DNA from: Litorivivens sp041624475
GTDB taxonomy: Bacteria > Pseudomonadota > Gammaproteobacteria > Pseudomonadales > Spongiibacteraceae
Assembly (NCBI RefSeq): GCF_041624475.1
Contig: NZ_JBFJUX010000007.1
Span: forward strand, 1-64,000
Reading direction: 5' to 3'
Length of the DNA stretch: 64,000 nt
The translations under genes were made by a program, and so were the position numbers. The notes beneath the pieces are model-generated. The model saw only the letters and a list, made by a program, of their open reading frames with translations, was not told the DNA's origin and did not search any database. Shown here in pieces: positions 8,012-17,305 of the stretch. Position 1 is the stretch's first letter. Each line of letters starts with the position of its first letter.

Positions 8012-9367
8012 ATGAGCCTGATAGCGTCAGATACACAACGCGTGGTGGTCGGTCTGGGTGTGACCGGGCTGTCCTGCGCGCGTTTTCTGGCGAACAAAGG
8101 GCTCAGCTTTTCGGTTGTGGATAATCGCGAGACCCCGCCGGGTGTTGAGCAGTTCCGCCAGGAATTTCCCGAGGTGGATCTGACTCTGGGCACTTTCTCA
8201 ACCGGCCAGTTCGACAGCGTAGACGAATTGTACGTCAGCCCTGGGGTGTCGTTGCGCGAGCCCGCCATTGCCAGCGCCCAGCAGGCGGGTGCAAAAATAT
8301 CCGGTGATCTCGATCTCTTTGTGGAGTCCGCCCGTGCACCGGTAGCGGCGATAACCGGTTCAAACGGTAAAAGCACGGTCACCACCTTGCTCGGTGCCAT
8401 GGCGCAGGAAGCGGGCGTCAAGGTTGCGACCGGTGGAAACCTCGGCACGCCCATGCTCGACCTGTTGAGCGACGAGTGCGAGCTATATGTACTTGAGCTA
8501 TCCAGCTTTCAGTTGGAGCGCTGTGCGACCGTCAATGCCGAGATAGCCACGGTGCTGAATGTGAGTGAGGATCACCTGGATCATCACGGGTCGCTCATTG
8601 CTTACCATCAGGCGAAACACCGTATTTTCCGCGGCTGCCAGCAGGTCTTGATCAACCGCGACGATATGCTGACTCATCCGCTGGTGCCGGACAGTGTGCG
8701 CCAATGGAGTTTTGGTTTACAGACGCCCGGCCGTCAGGCCTTTGGTTTGCGGGAAGAAGAGGGGCTTACCTGGCTTTGTTTCGGGGACGATCGCCTTGTG
8801 GCCGCCGACGAGATTCATCTTGCGGGCCGTCATAACCTGGCCAACGCGCTGGCGGCGCTGGCGCTGGGTTATGCGCTGGGTTTGTCGATGGATGCGATGC
8901 TGAAAGCACTGCGTGACTTTCGCGGCTTGCCCCATCGTTGCCAACACGTGGCTGATGTTTCAGGCGTTGCCTATTACAACGATTCAAAAGGCACCAATGT
9001 CGGTGCCGCCATCGCATCGCTTCGCGGCCTCGGCGATCGCTTCCGGGTGGTGTTGCTCGCGGGCGGGCAGGCCAAGGGCGCCGATCTGGAGCCGCTGGTT
9101 GAAGCGCTCCAGGAGGTAGGCCGTGCGGCCGTGTTCTTTGGCGAATCCGCGCCGGTACTGAACGAGCTGCTGGATGAAAAGCTCCCTTCGCGCTGTGTTT
9201 CAAGCATGGATGAGGCGGTGGAGGCTGCCAGTGTCTTAGCTCAATCCGGTGATGCCGTGCTGTTGTCGCCGGCCTGCGCAAGCTTCGACATGTTCCGCAA
9301 CTATGAACATCGCGGTGAATGTTTTGTCGATGCGGTCAATAAACTGGCTCAGGGGAGGCTGCACTGA
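8012..9367 (+). CDS. murD: UDP-MurNAc-L-alanine--D-glutamate ligase MurD
   Basis: Adds D-glutamate to UDP-MurNAc-L-alanine. 451 aa from the ATG at 8012; the longer open frame overlaps mraY and is rejected. N-terminal Rossmann-like nucleotide-sugar binding region (VVVGLGVTGLSCARFL), ATP loop GSNGKSTVTTLLG, the LNVSEDHLDHHGS block and the C-terminal LSPACASFDMFRNYEHRG motif all fit the family. The stop overlaps the ftsW start by one base. Confidence 0.96.
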   Translation: MSLIASDTQRVVVGLGVTGLSCARFLANKGLSFSVVDNRETPPGVEQFRQEFPEVDLTLGTFSTGQFDSVDELYVSPGVSLREPAIASAQQAGAKISGDLDLFVESARAPVAAITGSNGKSTVTTLLGAMAQEAGVKVATGGNLGTPMLDLLSDECELYVLELSSFQLERCATVNAEIATVLNVSEDHLDHHGSLIAYHQAKHRIFRGCQQVLINRDDMLTHPLVPDSVRQWSFGLQTPGRQAFGLREEEGLTWLCFGDDRLVAADEIHLAGRHNLANALAALALGYALGLSMDAMLKALRDFRGLPHRCQHVADVSGVAYYNDSKGTNVGAAIASLRGLGDRFRVVLLAGGQAKGADLEPLVEALQEVGRAAVFFGESAPVLNELLDEKLPSRCVSSMDEAVEAASVLAQSGDAVLLSPACASFDMFRNYEHRGECFVDAVNKLAQGRLH

Positions 9368-10509
9368 TGGAAAGCCTGCGCCTGGATAAAGCTGGGACTG
9401 AGCATCTGGATGGTCTGTTGACCGGTTTGGTTGTGGCCCTGCTGGTGATCGGCTTTATTGCCATGACCTCGGCCTCGATTGAATTTGCCAATCGCCAATA
9501 CGGCGACGGCTTCTTTTTTGCCAAGCGCTTCGGCATCTACCTGGTGCTGGCGAGTGTGCTGGCGATGCTGACCTACCAGGTGCCGATGGATACCTGGCGC
9601 AATAGCAGCTGGTTGCTGTTGCTGGTGGGATTTGTGTTGCTGGCCCTGGTGTTGATTCCGGGTATCGGTCGGGAAGTTAACGGCAGCCGTCGCTGGCTCG
9701 CCTTTGGCCCACTCACCCTGCAGGTTTCCGAGTTTGTGAAGCTGTTTGTGGTGTTGTATCTGGCGGGGTACCTGGTGCGTCGCCAGGAAGAAGTCAAAAG
9801 CAAATTCGCCGGTTTTGTGAAACCTATGGCGGTGGTTTCTGTGGTGACCCTGCTGTTGATGATGGAGCCGGATTTTGGTGCCACGGTGGTTACAGTGGGA
9901 ACCGCGTTGGCACTGCTGTTTCTCGCCGGGGTCAAGTTGGTTCAGTTTCTTGCGGTTATTGCCGCCTGTGTTGCGGTGTTGGTCGCCACAGTCATGATTT
10001 CCCCTTACCGCATGAAACGGCTGACCGCTTTTACCGATCCCTGGGCTGATCAATTCAACAGCGGCTATCAGTTAACCCAATCGTTAATAGCCTTTGGCCG
10101 CGGTGAATGGACGGGGCTGGGGCTGGGTAACAGTATCCAGAAGTTGTTTTACCTGCCCGAAGCGCACACGGATTTTGTCTTTGCGATCTGGGCTGAGGAA
10201 TTCGGTTTTCTGGGCGCCATGTTTGTGCTGGCTTTGTTCGTGGCATTGATCGGTCGGATATTGCGTATCGCGCGCCTGGCCGAAAAAGTCGGGAAGCCCT
10301 TCAATGCCTTTGTCGCCTATGGCATTGCGATCATGTTATCGGCACAGATCTTTATCAATATCGGTGTGAATACCGGCTTGTTGCCCACCAAAGGCCTAAC
10401 CCTGCCGTTCATGAGTTACGGCGGCAGCAGTTTACTGGTCTGCGTGATCATGATGGCGATGGTTGCTCGCATCAGCCAGGAGAACGGAGGTCGCCATGAC
10501 AAACGTTGA
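9367..10509 (+). CDS. ftsW: Septal peptidoglycan glycosyltransferase FtsW (SEDS family)
   Basis: The SEDS-family polymerase that makes septal glycan strands in partnership with FtsI. 380 aa with about ten membrane helices. Family blocks seen are GIGREVNGSRRWL, the extracellular loop around YRMKRLTAFTDPW, FAIWAEEFG and the C-terminal GLLPTKGLTLPFMSYGGSS. It is coupled to murD by an overlapping start and stop, and its 3' end overlaps murG. Confidence 0.96.
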   Translation: MESLRLDKAGTEHLDGLLTGLVVALLVIGFIAMTSASIEFANRQYGDGFFFAKRFGIYLVLASVLAMLTYQVPMDTWRNSSWLLLLVGFVLLALVLIPGIGREVNGSRRWLAFGPLTLQVSEFVKLFVVLYLAGYLVRRQEEVKSKFAGFVKPMAVVSVVTLLLMMEPDFGATVVTVGTALALLFLAGVKLVQFLAVIAACVAVLVATVMISPYRMKRLTAFTDPWADQFNSGYQLTQSLIAFGRGEWTGLGLGNSIQKLFYLPEAHTDFVFAIWAEEFGFLGAMFVLALFVALIGRILRIARLAEKVGKPFNAFVAYGIAIMLSAQIFINIGVNTGLLPTKGLTLPFMSYGGSSLLVCVIMMAMVARISQENGGRHDKR

Positions 10510-11590
10510 TACCTCCGCAAAACGCGTGCTGGTGATGGCCGGCGGCACTGGTGGACATGTCTTCCCGGCGTTGGCGGTTGCCAAAGCGCTGCAGGCCGAC
10601 GGCGTGGACGTGCAATGGATTGGCACCGAGCGCGGCATCGAAGCGCGGGTGGTTCCTGCCAACGACATTATTTTGAACCTGTTGCCGGTGCAGGGCATTC
10701 GTGGCAAGGGGCTGCTTTCGCGTCTGACAGCGGTCATGCGAGCCGGTGTCAGCGTGTTCTCCGCCATGTTTTTGATTCTCAGACTGCGTCCGGCCTGCGT
10801 GATAGGTTTAGGTGGCTATGTGGCGGGCCCCGGTGGTTTGGCTGCCTGGCTCACGCGGACTCCCTTGCTGATTCACGAACAGAATGCAGTGGCCGGCACG
10901 ACCAACCGGTTGTTGGTGCGCTTTGCGAAACTGGCGCTGACCGGTTATCCGATTGCGTTGGGCGAAGCGAAGAATCGCTATATCGGCAATCCGGTGCGCG
11001 AGGAAATTGCGGCACTGCCGGAACCCGAGCAGCGCTTTGCCAATCGCGACGAAAAACTGCGGCTTCTGGTGTTGGGGGGAAGTCAGGGAGCCCTGGCCAT
11101 TAATCGCGCGGTAATTGAGACCCTGATGCGGTTGCCCGCCGATTTTCCTTTGCAAGTCTGGCATCAGACAGGCGCAGCTCACATCGACACGGTATTGGAA
11201 CAAGTTGCCCAATGCGCTGTCGACGTTCGAGCAGAAGCCTTTATTGAAGACATGGCCGCAGCCTACGCCTGGGCCGATATCGTGTTGTGTCGGGCTGGCG
11301 CTCTGACAGTGGCAGAACTGACTGCCGCCGGTGTCGGCGCCTGGCTGGTGCCACTGCCGCAGGCCATTGACGATCACCAGCGCGCTAATGCGCGCTGGCT
11401 GGAGTCGGAAGGCGCGGGTGAAATCATTGAGCAGACCAGTCTGGATGCAAGCCTGCTTGAACAAAAACTGCGGCAGGCCGTTGTTGAGCGAGAACCCTTT
11501 TTGAAGATGGCCGTGGCCGCCAGATCATTGGCGAAACCCGATGCAGCCCGCGTGGCCGCACAGTTGTGTATGGAGTGTGCCAATGGCTAA
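10496..11590 (+). CDS. murG: Lipid II synthase MurG (UDP-GlcNAc transferase)
   Basis: Membrane-associated glycosyltransferase (GT28) that converts lipid I to lipid II. 364 aa. The N-terminal GGTGGHVFPALAVA loop and the GLGGYVAGPGG motif are clear; the C-terminal half contains VLGGSQGA and the ADIVLCRAGALTVAEL nucleotide-sugar region. The ATG at 10496 has GGAGG at 10486-10490. It overlaps ftsW by 14 bases and murC by eight. Confidence 0.96.
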   Translation: MTNVDTSAKRVLVMAGGTGGHVFPALAVAKALQADGVDVQWIGTERGIEARVVPANDIILNLLPVQGIRGKGLLSRLTAVMRAGVSVFSAMFLILRLRPACVIGLGGYVAGPGGLAAWLTRTPLLIHEQNAVAGTTNRLLVRFAKLALTGYPIALGEAKNRYIGNPVREEIAALPEPEQRFANRDEKLRLLVLGGSQGALAINRAVIETLMRLPADFPLQVWHQTGAAHIDTVLEQVAQCAVDVRAEAFIEDMAAAYAWADIVLCRAGALTVAELTAAGVGAWLVPLPQAIDDHQRANARWLESEGAGEIIEQTSLDASLLEQKLRQAVVEREPFLKMAVAARSLAKPDAARVAAQLCMECANG

Positions 11591-13007
11591 GAAAGATTCC
11601 TTTGTGATACCGGAAATGCGACGTGTTAAGCGCATACATTTTGTTGGCATCGGCGGTGCCGGTATGAGCGGAATTGCCGAGGTACTGAACAATCTGGGTT
11701 ACACCGTGTCCGGTTCTGATATTCGCGAATCGGCAACTGTAGCCCATTTACGCTCGTTGGGTATGACGGTGGTTATTGGTCACCACGAAGACAATATTGC
11801 CGGTGTGGATGTGGTCGTTGTCTCCAGTGCCGTTGATCGGCAAAACCCGGAAGTAGCCGGCGCTGCCGCATCGCGGGTTCCCGTTGTTCGCCGCGCCGAA
11901 ATGCTGGCCGAGTTGATGCGTTACCGCCATGGTATCGCGGTGGCCGGTACTCACGGCAAAACCACCACGACCAGCATCATTGCCAGCATTTTTGCTCAGG
12001 CCAGCCTCGACCCCACCTTTGTTATTGGCGGCAAAGTAAACAGTGCCGGCACCAATGCCCAGCTTGGCGAGAGTCGGTATCTGATTGCCGAAGCCGATGA
12101 GAGTGACGCGTCATTCCTGCACCTGCAGCCGATGGTGTCGGTGGTTACCAATATCGAAGCGGACCATATGGGCACCTACGGCGGTGACTTTGAAAAGCTG
12201 AAAAAGACCTTTATCGAATTTTTACACAATCTGCCCTTTTACGGTGTGGCAGTGGTCTGCATTGATGATCCGGTTGTTCGGTCAATTCTGCCAGACATCT
12301 CGCGTCAGGTGCTTACCTACGGCTTCGATGAAAAAGCCGATTTTCGAATCCAGAATTTCCGCAAGGACGGCTTGCGCTCGCACTTTGAAGTTGCGCGGGT
12401 CGCTCAGGGCGATGTGCTGTCACTGACGATCAATCAGCCGGGTGTTCACAATGTATTGAATGCAGCAGCGGCGCTTGCCGTGGCGACCGATGAAGACATT
12501 GCCAGCGAACATATCTGTGCGGGTATCGAGGCCTATCAGGGTGTTGGTCGACGCTTCCAGATTTACGGTGAGCAGCCGCTGGCCGATGGCAGCGCCATGC
12601 TGGTTGACGACTACGGCCACCATCCGACCGAGGTGGAGGCGACTATCAACGCGGTACGTCAGGCCTGGCCGGATCGTCGCTTGCTGATGATCAATCAGCC
12701 TCACCGCTATACCCGCACCCGCGACCTCTACGATGATTTCGTCAAGGTGCTGGGAAAGGTCGATATGCTGCTGATGTTAAATGTGTACTCTGCCGGCGAG
12801 CCAAGTATTCCAGGCGCGGATTCGCGGAGCCTTTGCGGCAGTATTCGACAGTTAGGCAAGCTCGACCCGATTTATATGGAAGACATGGACCGGCTCCCTG
12901 AAACCCTGCTATCGGTTGTACGGCCGGGCGATGTCGTACTGACGCAGGGGGCTGGCAATATCGGCGCTATCGCACAGCAGTTAGCAGGAATGAAGTGGCA
13001 GAAATGA
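11583..13007 (+). CDS. murC: UDP-MurNAc--L-alanine ligase MurC
   Basis: First of the amino-acid ligases, adding L-alanine to UDP-MurNAc. 474 aa. The N-terminal dinucleotide-like loop HFVGIGGAGMSGIAEV, the ATP loop GTHGKTTTTS, the EADESDASF block and the C-terminal HHPTEVEATI and QPHRYTRTRDL motifs are present. The start is the ATG at 11583, eight bases inside murG. No murB follows; ddlB comes next. Confidence 0.96.
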   Translation: MAKKDSFVIPEMRRVKRIHFVGIGGAGMSGIAEVLNNLGYTVSGSDIRESATVAHLRSLGMTVVIGHHEDNIAGVDVVVVSSAVDRQNPEVAGAAASRVPVVRRAEMLAELMRYRHGIAVAGTHGKTTTTSIIASIFAQASLDPTFVIGGKVNSAGTNAQLGESRYLIAEADESDASFLHLQPMVSVVTNIEADHMGTYGGDFEKLKKTFIEFLHNLPFYGVAVVCIDDPVVRSILPDISRQVLTYGFDEKADFRIQNFRKDGLRSHFEVARVAQGDVLSLTINQPGVHNVLNAAAALAVATDEDIASEHICAGIEAYQGVGRRFQIYGEQPLADGSAMLVDDYGHHPTEVEATINAVRQAWPDRRLLMINQPHRYTRTRDLYDDFVKVLGKVDMLLMLNVYSAGEPSIPGADSRSLCGSIRQLGKLDPIYMEDMDRLPETLLSVVRPGDVVLTQGAGNIGAIAQQLAGMKWQK

Positions 13008-13933
13008 GTAAAGCGAAGTTGCAGACATCGCTGTTGAAAAAATTGCCCGGGACGGTCGCGATCCTAGCGGGTGGGCAATCGGCTGAGCGCGAGATTTCGC
13101 TGCGCTCCGGTCGCGCGGTGCAGCAGGCCTTCGAGCGGATGGACTTGCCACAGCGCTTTGTGGATACCGCTGAGCAGGATTGGTTGCAGCAACTCGAGGG
13201 TTGCGCCGTCGCCTTTCTGGCGTTGCATGGCCCTGGCGGTGAAGACGGCACAGTGCAGGGCGCCCTTGAAGTGAAAGGGGTCAGGTATACCGGCAGCGGC
13301 GTACTCGGTTCGGCGCTGGCGATGGATAAACTGCGCACCAAACAGGTATGGGCCGGTGCCGGGTTGCCGACTCCGCGCTTTGCTGTGCTCACAGCAAGCA
13401 CGGATCTGGAGGCTGTATTCGCCGACTTGGGTGAATGCATTGTGAAGCCCACCAATGAAGGCTCCAGCATTGGCATGATGCGGGTGTCTTCTGAGGAGGA
13501 GCTCAAGCAGGCCTGGGAACTAGCTCGTCGCTATGGCGTCACTCTGGCAGAGCAGTGGGTCAGCGGTGCGGAATATACCGTCGCCATTGTGGGTGAGCAT
13601 GTGCTGCCCGCGATTCGTCTGGAGACCGACAACCGGTTTTACGATTTCGAGGCCAAGTATCAGTCCTCGTCAACGCGTTATATCTGTCCCTGCGGTTTGT
13701 CCGATGACGAAGAAGCGGAGCTTGGCGAGTTGGCACTGACTGCCTTTACTGCGGCGGGCTGTGAGGGCTGGGGCCGCGTTGATGTTATGCGCGATTCAGC
13801 GGGGACTTTCCAGTTACTGGAGGTAAACACCATTCCCGGCATGACCGATCACAGTCTCGTGCCGATGGCGGCGAAAGCCTTTGGCTGGGACTTTGATGAG
13901 CTGGTAATGAGAATTCTGGAGCAGGCTATCTGA
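13004..13933 (+). CDS. ddlB: D-alanine--D-alanine ligase
   Basis: An ATP-grasp enzyme that makes the D-Ala-D-Ala dipeptide used by MurF. About 309 aa. The N-terminal AILAGGQSAEREISL, the LHGPGGEDGTVQGAL block and the metal/ATP site LLEVNTIPGMTDHSLVP are visible. I chose the ATG that overlaps the murC stop as ATGA; an in-frame GTG nine bases upstream (12995), preceded by AGGA, is an alternative. The 3' end overlaps ftsQ by one base. Confidence 0.95.
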   Translation: MSKAKLQTSLLKKLPGTVAILAGGQSAEREISLRSGRAVQQAFERMDLPQRFVDTAEQDWLQQLEGCAVAFLALHGPGGEDGTVQGALEVKGVRYTGSGVLGSALAMDKLRTKQVWAGAGLPTPRFAVLTASTDLEAVFADLGECIVKPTNEGSSIGMMRVSSEEELKQAWELARRYGVTLAEQWVSGAEYTVAIVGEHVLPAIRLETDNRFYDFEAKYQSSSTRYICPCGLSDDEEAELGELALTAFTAAGCEGWGRVDVMRDSAGTFQLLEVNTIPGMTDHSLVPMAAKAFGWDFDELVMRILEQAI

Positions 13934-14706
13934 TGGCACGTAAAGAGCGAAAAGGCGCAGTCAGAAAACGCAGCAGAGTCCAGCGTCGCGAACGCCAGTT
14001 TGGCCGGCGTTTGCTGTTTGTGTTGAAGCCGGTTTCGCTGTTGATTCTGCTTGGTGGCCTTGGTTTTGGTGTCAGCCGCTTCCTGATGTCGATCGGCGAT
14101 ATCTCTGTAGAGCGTGTCGCCTTCGCCGGTGATATTCAGCATACGCCGCAGGCACAGTTGGTTGAGCGAGTGAATCCGCATTTGCACACGGGCTATCTGG
14201 GGCTGGATCTCGATGCGATCAAAGACAGTCTTGAAGAAGAGCCCTGGGTGTTGCATGCGCGGGTTGAACGGGCCTGGCCTCGTTCGCTCAAGGTGACGGT
14301 TGAAGAGCAGTCTCCAATTGCTTACTGGGGACGCAAGGCTCTGCTCAATCACCGAGGCGAAATTTTCGTTCCGGAGAATTTGCCGAAGCAGCTGGCGCTG
14401 CCGACCTTGAACGGCCCGGATGCCGCCTCGGTGGCCGTGATGCAGGCCTACCAACTTACCGCGCAGCTGCTCGGTGATACCGGGATAGCGCTGAGCCAGT
14501 TTTCGCTGGATGAACAGGGGCAGTGGAGTGCGGTGACCCGGGACAGCGTGGTAATTCGTCTGGGACGGGAGCAACCGGTACAGAATATGCGCCGTTTTCT
14601 GCTGGTGTATCGCGAAGCACTGAGCAGCCGTTTTGCGGAGGTGCAGCAGGTTGATACCCGTTATATCAACGGGATCGCTGTGGACTGGCGAGGAAAACGC
14701 TCGTGA
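13933..14706 (+). CDS. ftsQ: Cell division protein FtsQ
   Basis: A bitopic division protein that bridges early and late divisome proteins. 257 aa: a basic cytoplasmic tail (rich in K and R up to about residue 31), one membrane segment (about 32-53), then a POTRA domain (ISVERVAFAGDIQHTPQAQL region) and the FtsQ beta domain ending near NGIAVDWRGKRS. The neighbouring ddlB and ftsA confirm the assignment. Confidence 0.95.
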   Translation: MARKERKGAVRKRSRVQRRERQFGRRLLFVLKPVSLLILLGGLGFGVSRFLMSIGDISVERVAFAGDIQHTPQAQLVERVNPHLHTGYLGLDLDAIKDSLEEEPWVLHARVERAWPRSLKVTVEEQSPIAYWGRKALLNHRGEIFVPENLPKQLALPTLNGPDAASVAVMQAYQLTAQLLGDTGIALSQFSLDEQGQWSAVTRDSVVIRLGREQPVQNMRRFLLVYREALSSRFAEVQQVDTRYINGIAVDWRGKRS

Positions 14707-14756
14707 AAACTAGAATATTTGCATTACTCAAAGCGATGAGCTGGGGGAAGGTTTAA
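14703..14756 (+). CDS. Possible 17-codon coupling ORF between ftsQ and ftsA
   Basis: The ftsQ stop is read as GTGA, and its GTG opens a second frame encoding MKTRIFALLKAMSWGKV, which ends with TAA two bases before the ftsA ATG. The frame fills the whole gap exactly. It could keep ribosomes moving from ftsQ to ftsA. It could also be chance; the GGGGGAAGG inside it is simply the ftsA ribosome binding site. No family is recognised. Confidence 0.3.
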   Translation: MKTRIFALLKAMSWGKV

Positions 14757-14758
14757 GC

Positions 14759-15991
14759 ATGGCGAGTACTCATTCAGATCGCATGATTGTCGGGCTTGAT
14801 ATCGGCACATCGAAAGTGGTCGCGATAGTGGGCGCAATCAACGATGAAGGCGTGCTGGAAATCGTCGGTATCGGATCGCATCCCTCTCGCGGCATGAAAA
14901 AAGGCGTGGTGGTCAATATCGAATCGACCGTGCAGTCCATTCAGCGCGCGATAGAAGAGGCTGAGTTGATGGCCGGCTGCCAGATTCATAGCGTGTATGT
15001 GGGAATCGCGGGCAGCCACATTCGCAGCCTGAACTCACACGGCATTGTCGCCATCCGCGACCGCGAAGTGTTTCCGCTGGATCTTGAGCGCGTCATTGAC
15101 GCGGCCCAAGCGGTAGCGATTCCGGCGGATCAGAAAGTGCTGCATATCCTGCCGCAGGAATATGTGGTCGATGATCAGGAAGGTATTCGCGAGCCGCTCG
15201 GCATGTCCGGTGTTCGGCTCGAAGCCAAGGTTCACCTGGTGACCTGTGCGGTAAACGCGGTACAGAACATTGAAAAATGCATCCGTCGCTGTGGGCTGGA
15301 AGTGGAAGACGTCATTCTGGAGCAGCTGGCGTCCAGTTACGCGGTGCTGACTGAAGACGAGAAGGAGCTGGGGGTGTGCATGGTGGATATCGGTGGCGGC
15401 ACCACTGATATCGCCATCTTCACCGAGGGGGCCATTAAACATACCGGCGTGATTCCCATCGCCGGGGATCAGGTTACCAACGATATTGCGATGGCGTTGC
15501 GAACGCCGACCCAGTATGCCGAGGAAATCAAGATCAAGTACGCCTGCGCACTGACCCAGCTTGCCGGCGAAGATGAAACCATCAAGGTGCCGAGCGTCGG
15601 TGAACGACCACCGCGCGATCTGTCGCGTCAGCAGTTGGCGGCGGTGGTAGAACCCCGTTACGACGAGCTCTTTACCCTGGTGCAGGCAGAGTTGCGCCGC
15701 AGTGGTTACGAAGATCTGGTGGCTGCAGGGATTGTGCTGACTGGCGGTACCTCAAAGATGGAAGGTGTTATTGAGCTGGCCGAGGAAATTTTTCATATGC
15801 CGGTACGGCTCGGGGTACCCCAGGATATCAGTGGTTTGACGGACATTGTTCGCAACCCGATTTATTCAACCAGTGTTGGTTTGCTGCAGTACGGCTTCAA
15901 GCAAACCAACAGTGATGTAAGCCGAAAACGGAAACGCTCGTCCGTGAGTTTTGTCGAGCGTCTTAAACAGTGGATACAAAGTAATTTTTAA
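14759..15991 (+). CDS. ftsA: Cell division protein FtsA
   Basis: An actin-like ATPase that tethers FtsZ to the membrane and recruits later division proteins. 410 aa. The phosphate-1 loop VGLDIGTSKVVAIVG is at residues 11-25, the phosphate-2 motif DIGGGTTDIAIF near 211-222 and the adenosine motif VLTGGTSKMEG near 326-336. The C-terminal amphipathic helix SFVERLKQWIQSNF, which binds the membrane, is intact. GGGGGAAGG lies 8-10 bases before the ATG. Confidence 0.97.
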   Translation: MASTHSDRMIVGLDIGTSKVVAIVGAINDEGVLEIVGIGSHPSRGMKKGVVVNIESTVQSIQRAIEEAELMAGCQIHSVYVGIAGSHIRSLNSHGIVAIRDREVFPLDLERVIDAAQAVAIPADQKVLHILPQEYVVDDQEGIREPLGMSGVRLEAKVHLVTCAVNAVQNIEKCIRRCGLEVEDVILEQLASSYAVLTEDEKELGVCMVDIGGGTTDIAIFTEGAIKHTGVIPIAGDQVTNDIAMALRTPTQYAEEIKIKYACALTQLAGEDETIKVPSVGERPPRDLSRQQLAAVVEPRYDELFTLVQAELRRSGYEDLVAAGIVLTGGTSKMEGVIELAEEIFHMPVRLGVPQDISGLTDIVRNPIYSTSVGLLQYGFKQTNSDVSRKRKRSSVSFVERLKQWIQSNF

Positions 15992-16045
15992 GTTTAGTAA
16001 CCGGGTGTGGCAACACGCCCAATCGCTAAAAAAGGGAGAAAGACC

Positions 16046-17200
16046 ATGTTTGAACTCGTAGATAACGTACCGCAAAGTGCAGTTATTAAAGTCATCGGTG
16101 TTGGTGGTGGTGGCGGCAATGCTGTTAAACACATGATATCCAATCAGGTGGAAGGGGTGGATTTCATCTGCGCTAACACCGACGCACAGGCGCTGACAGA
16201 CATCTGTTCGCGCACCGTGCTGCAGTTGGGCAACAATATCACCAAAGGTTTGGGTGCGGGTGCGAATCCGGAAGTTGGCCGCAAGGCGGCAATGGAAGAT
16301 CGCGACCGGATCCATGAAGCACTGGAAGGTGCCGATATGGTATTCATCACCGCCGGCATGGGCGGTGGAACGGGTACCGGTGGTGCGCCGGTGGTGGCGG
16401 AAGTTGCGCGCGAACTCGGCATTCTGACGGTCGCGGTTGTGACCAAGCCATTCCCCTTTGAAGGTCGCAAGCGAATGGAAGTAGCCGAGCAGGGTATGCG
16501 CGAGCTGCGTGAGCATGTCGATTCGCTGATCACTGTGCCCAACGAAAAGCTGTTGAGTGTTTTGGGCAAGAGCACCAGTCTGTTGGACGCCTTCAAAGCG
16601 GCCAACGATGTCTTGCTGAATGCGGTGCAGGGGATTGCCGACCTGATCATTCGCCCCGGTATGATCAACGTCGACTTTGCTGACGTGCGCACGGTAATGT
16701 CCGAGATGGGTATGGCCATGATGGGCTCGGGTGTCGCCAGCGGTGAAAATCGTGCGATCGAAGCAGCCGAAGCGGCCATTCGCAGCCCGCTGCTGGAAGA
16801 TGTCAACATTCAGGGCGCTCGCGGCATTCTGGTGAACATCACCGCGGGGCTCGACCTGTCGCTGGGTGAGTTCTCGGATGTGGGTGATACCGTCAAGGAA
16901 TTTGCCTCCGACCAGGCCACTGTGGTGGTGGGTACGGTCATCGACCCTGAGATGCACGACGAGCTGCGGGTGACAGTCGTTGCTACCGGTCTCGATGGCG
17001 GTCCTGATATCCCCTTGAAAGTAGTGGAGAATAAGTCAGCCGAACCCAAAACGGCCAGCGACTATCGCCAGCTTGATCGACCGACGGTAATGCGCCAGAA
17101 TGCCGCCCATCGGGAGCAGCAGGCGATTGCCGCCGCGGTCGAAGATCGGGATATGGAGTATCTGGATATTCCGGCTTTTCTCCGCCGTCAGGCAGATTGA
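16046..17200 (+). CDS. ftsZ: Cell division protein FtsZ
   Basis: The tubulin-like GTPase that forms the Z ring. 384 aa. The GTP-binding signature GGGTGTGGAPVVA and the N-terminal VGGGGGNAVKHM loop are present, with the T7-loop region NVDFADVRTVMSEMG. The C-terminal peptide YLDIPAFLRRQAD is the docking site for FtsA and ZipA. The ATG at 16046 follows AAGGGAGAAAG, a strong ribosome binding site, so the upstream open frame is not used. Confidence 0.98.
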   Translation: MFELVDNVPQSAVIKVIGVGGGGGNAVKHMISNQVEGVDFICANTDAQALTDICSRTVLQLGNNITKGLGAGANPEVGRKAAMEDRDRIHEALEGADMVFITAGMGGGTGTGGAPVVAEVARELGILTVAVVTKPFPFEGRKRMEVAEQGMRELREHVDSLITVPNEKLLSVLGKSTSLLDAFKAANDVLLNAVQGIADLIIRPGMINVDFADVRTVMSEMGMAMMGSGVASGENRAIEAAEAAIRSPLLEDVNIQGARGILVNITAGLDLSLGEFSDVGDTVKEFASDQATVVVGTVIDPEMHDELRVTVVATGLDGGPDIPLKVVENKSAEPKTASDYRQLDRPTVMRQNAAHREQQAIAAAVEDRDMEYLDIPAFLRRQAD

Positions 17201-17305
17201 GAAGGGCGTGATTGATCACAATTTGGCCAACTGACGTTTGGTGAATGGCGTTAGCTCTGTTAACATGCGCAAGCTGGCGCATTATGCGAGAAAATTGCTG
17301 GAATA

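Noticed and set aside
15866..16957. 363-codon open frame on the minus strand
   Set aside because: Opposite ftsA and ftsZ; no family signal, and ftsZ is certain.
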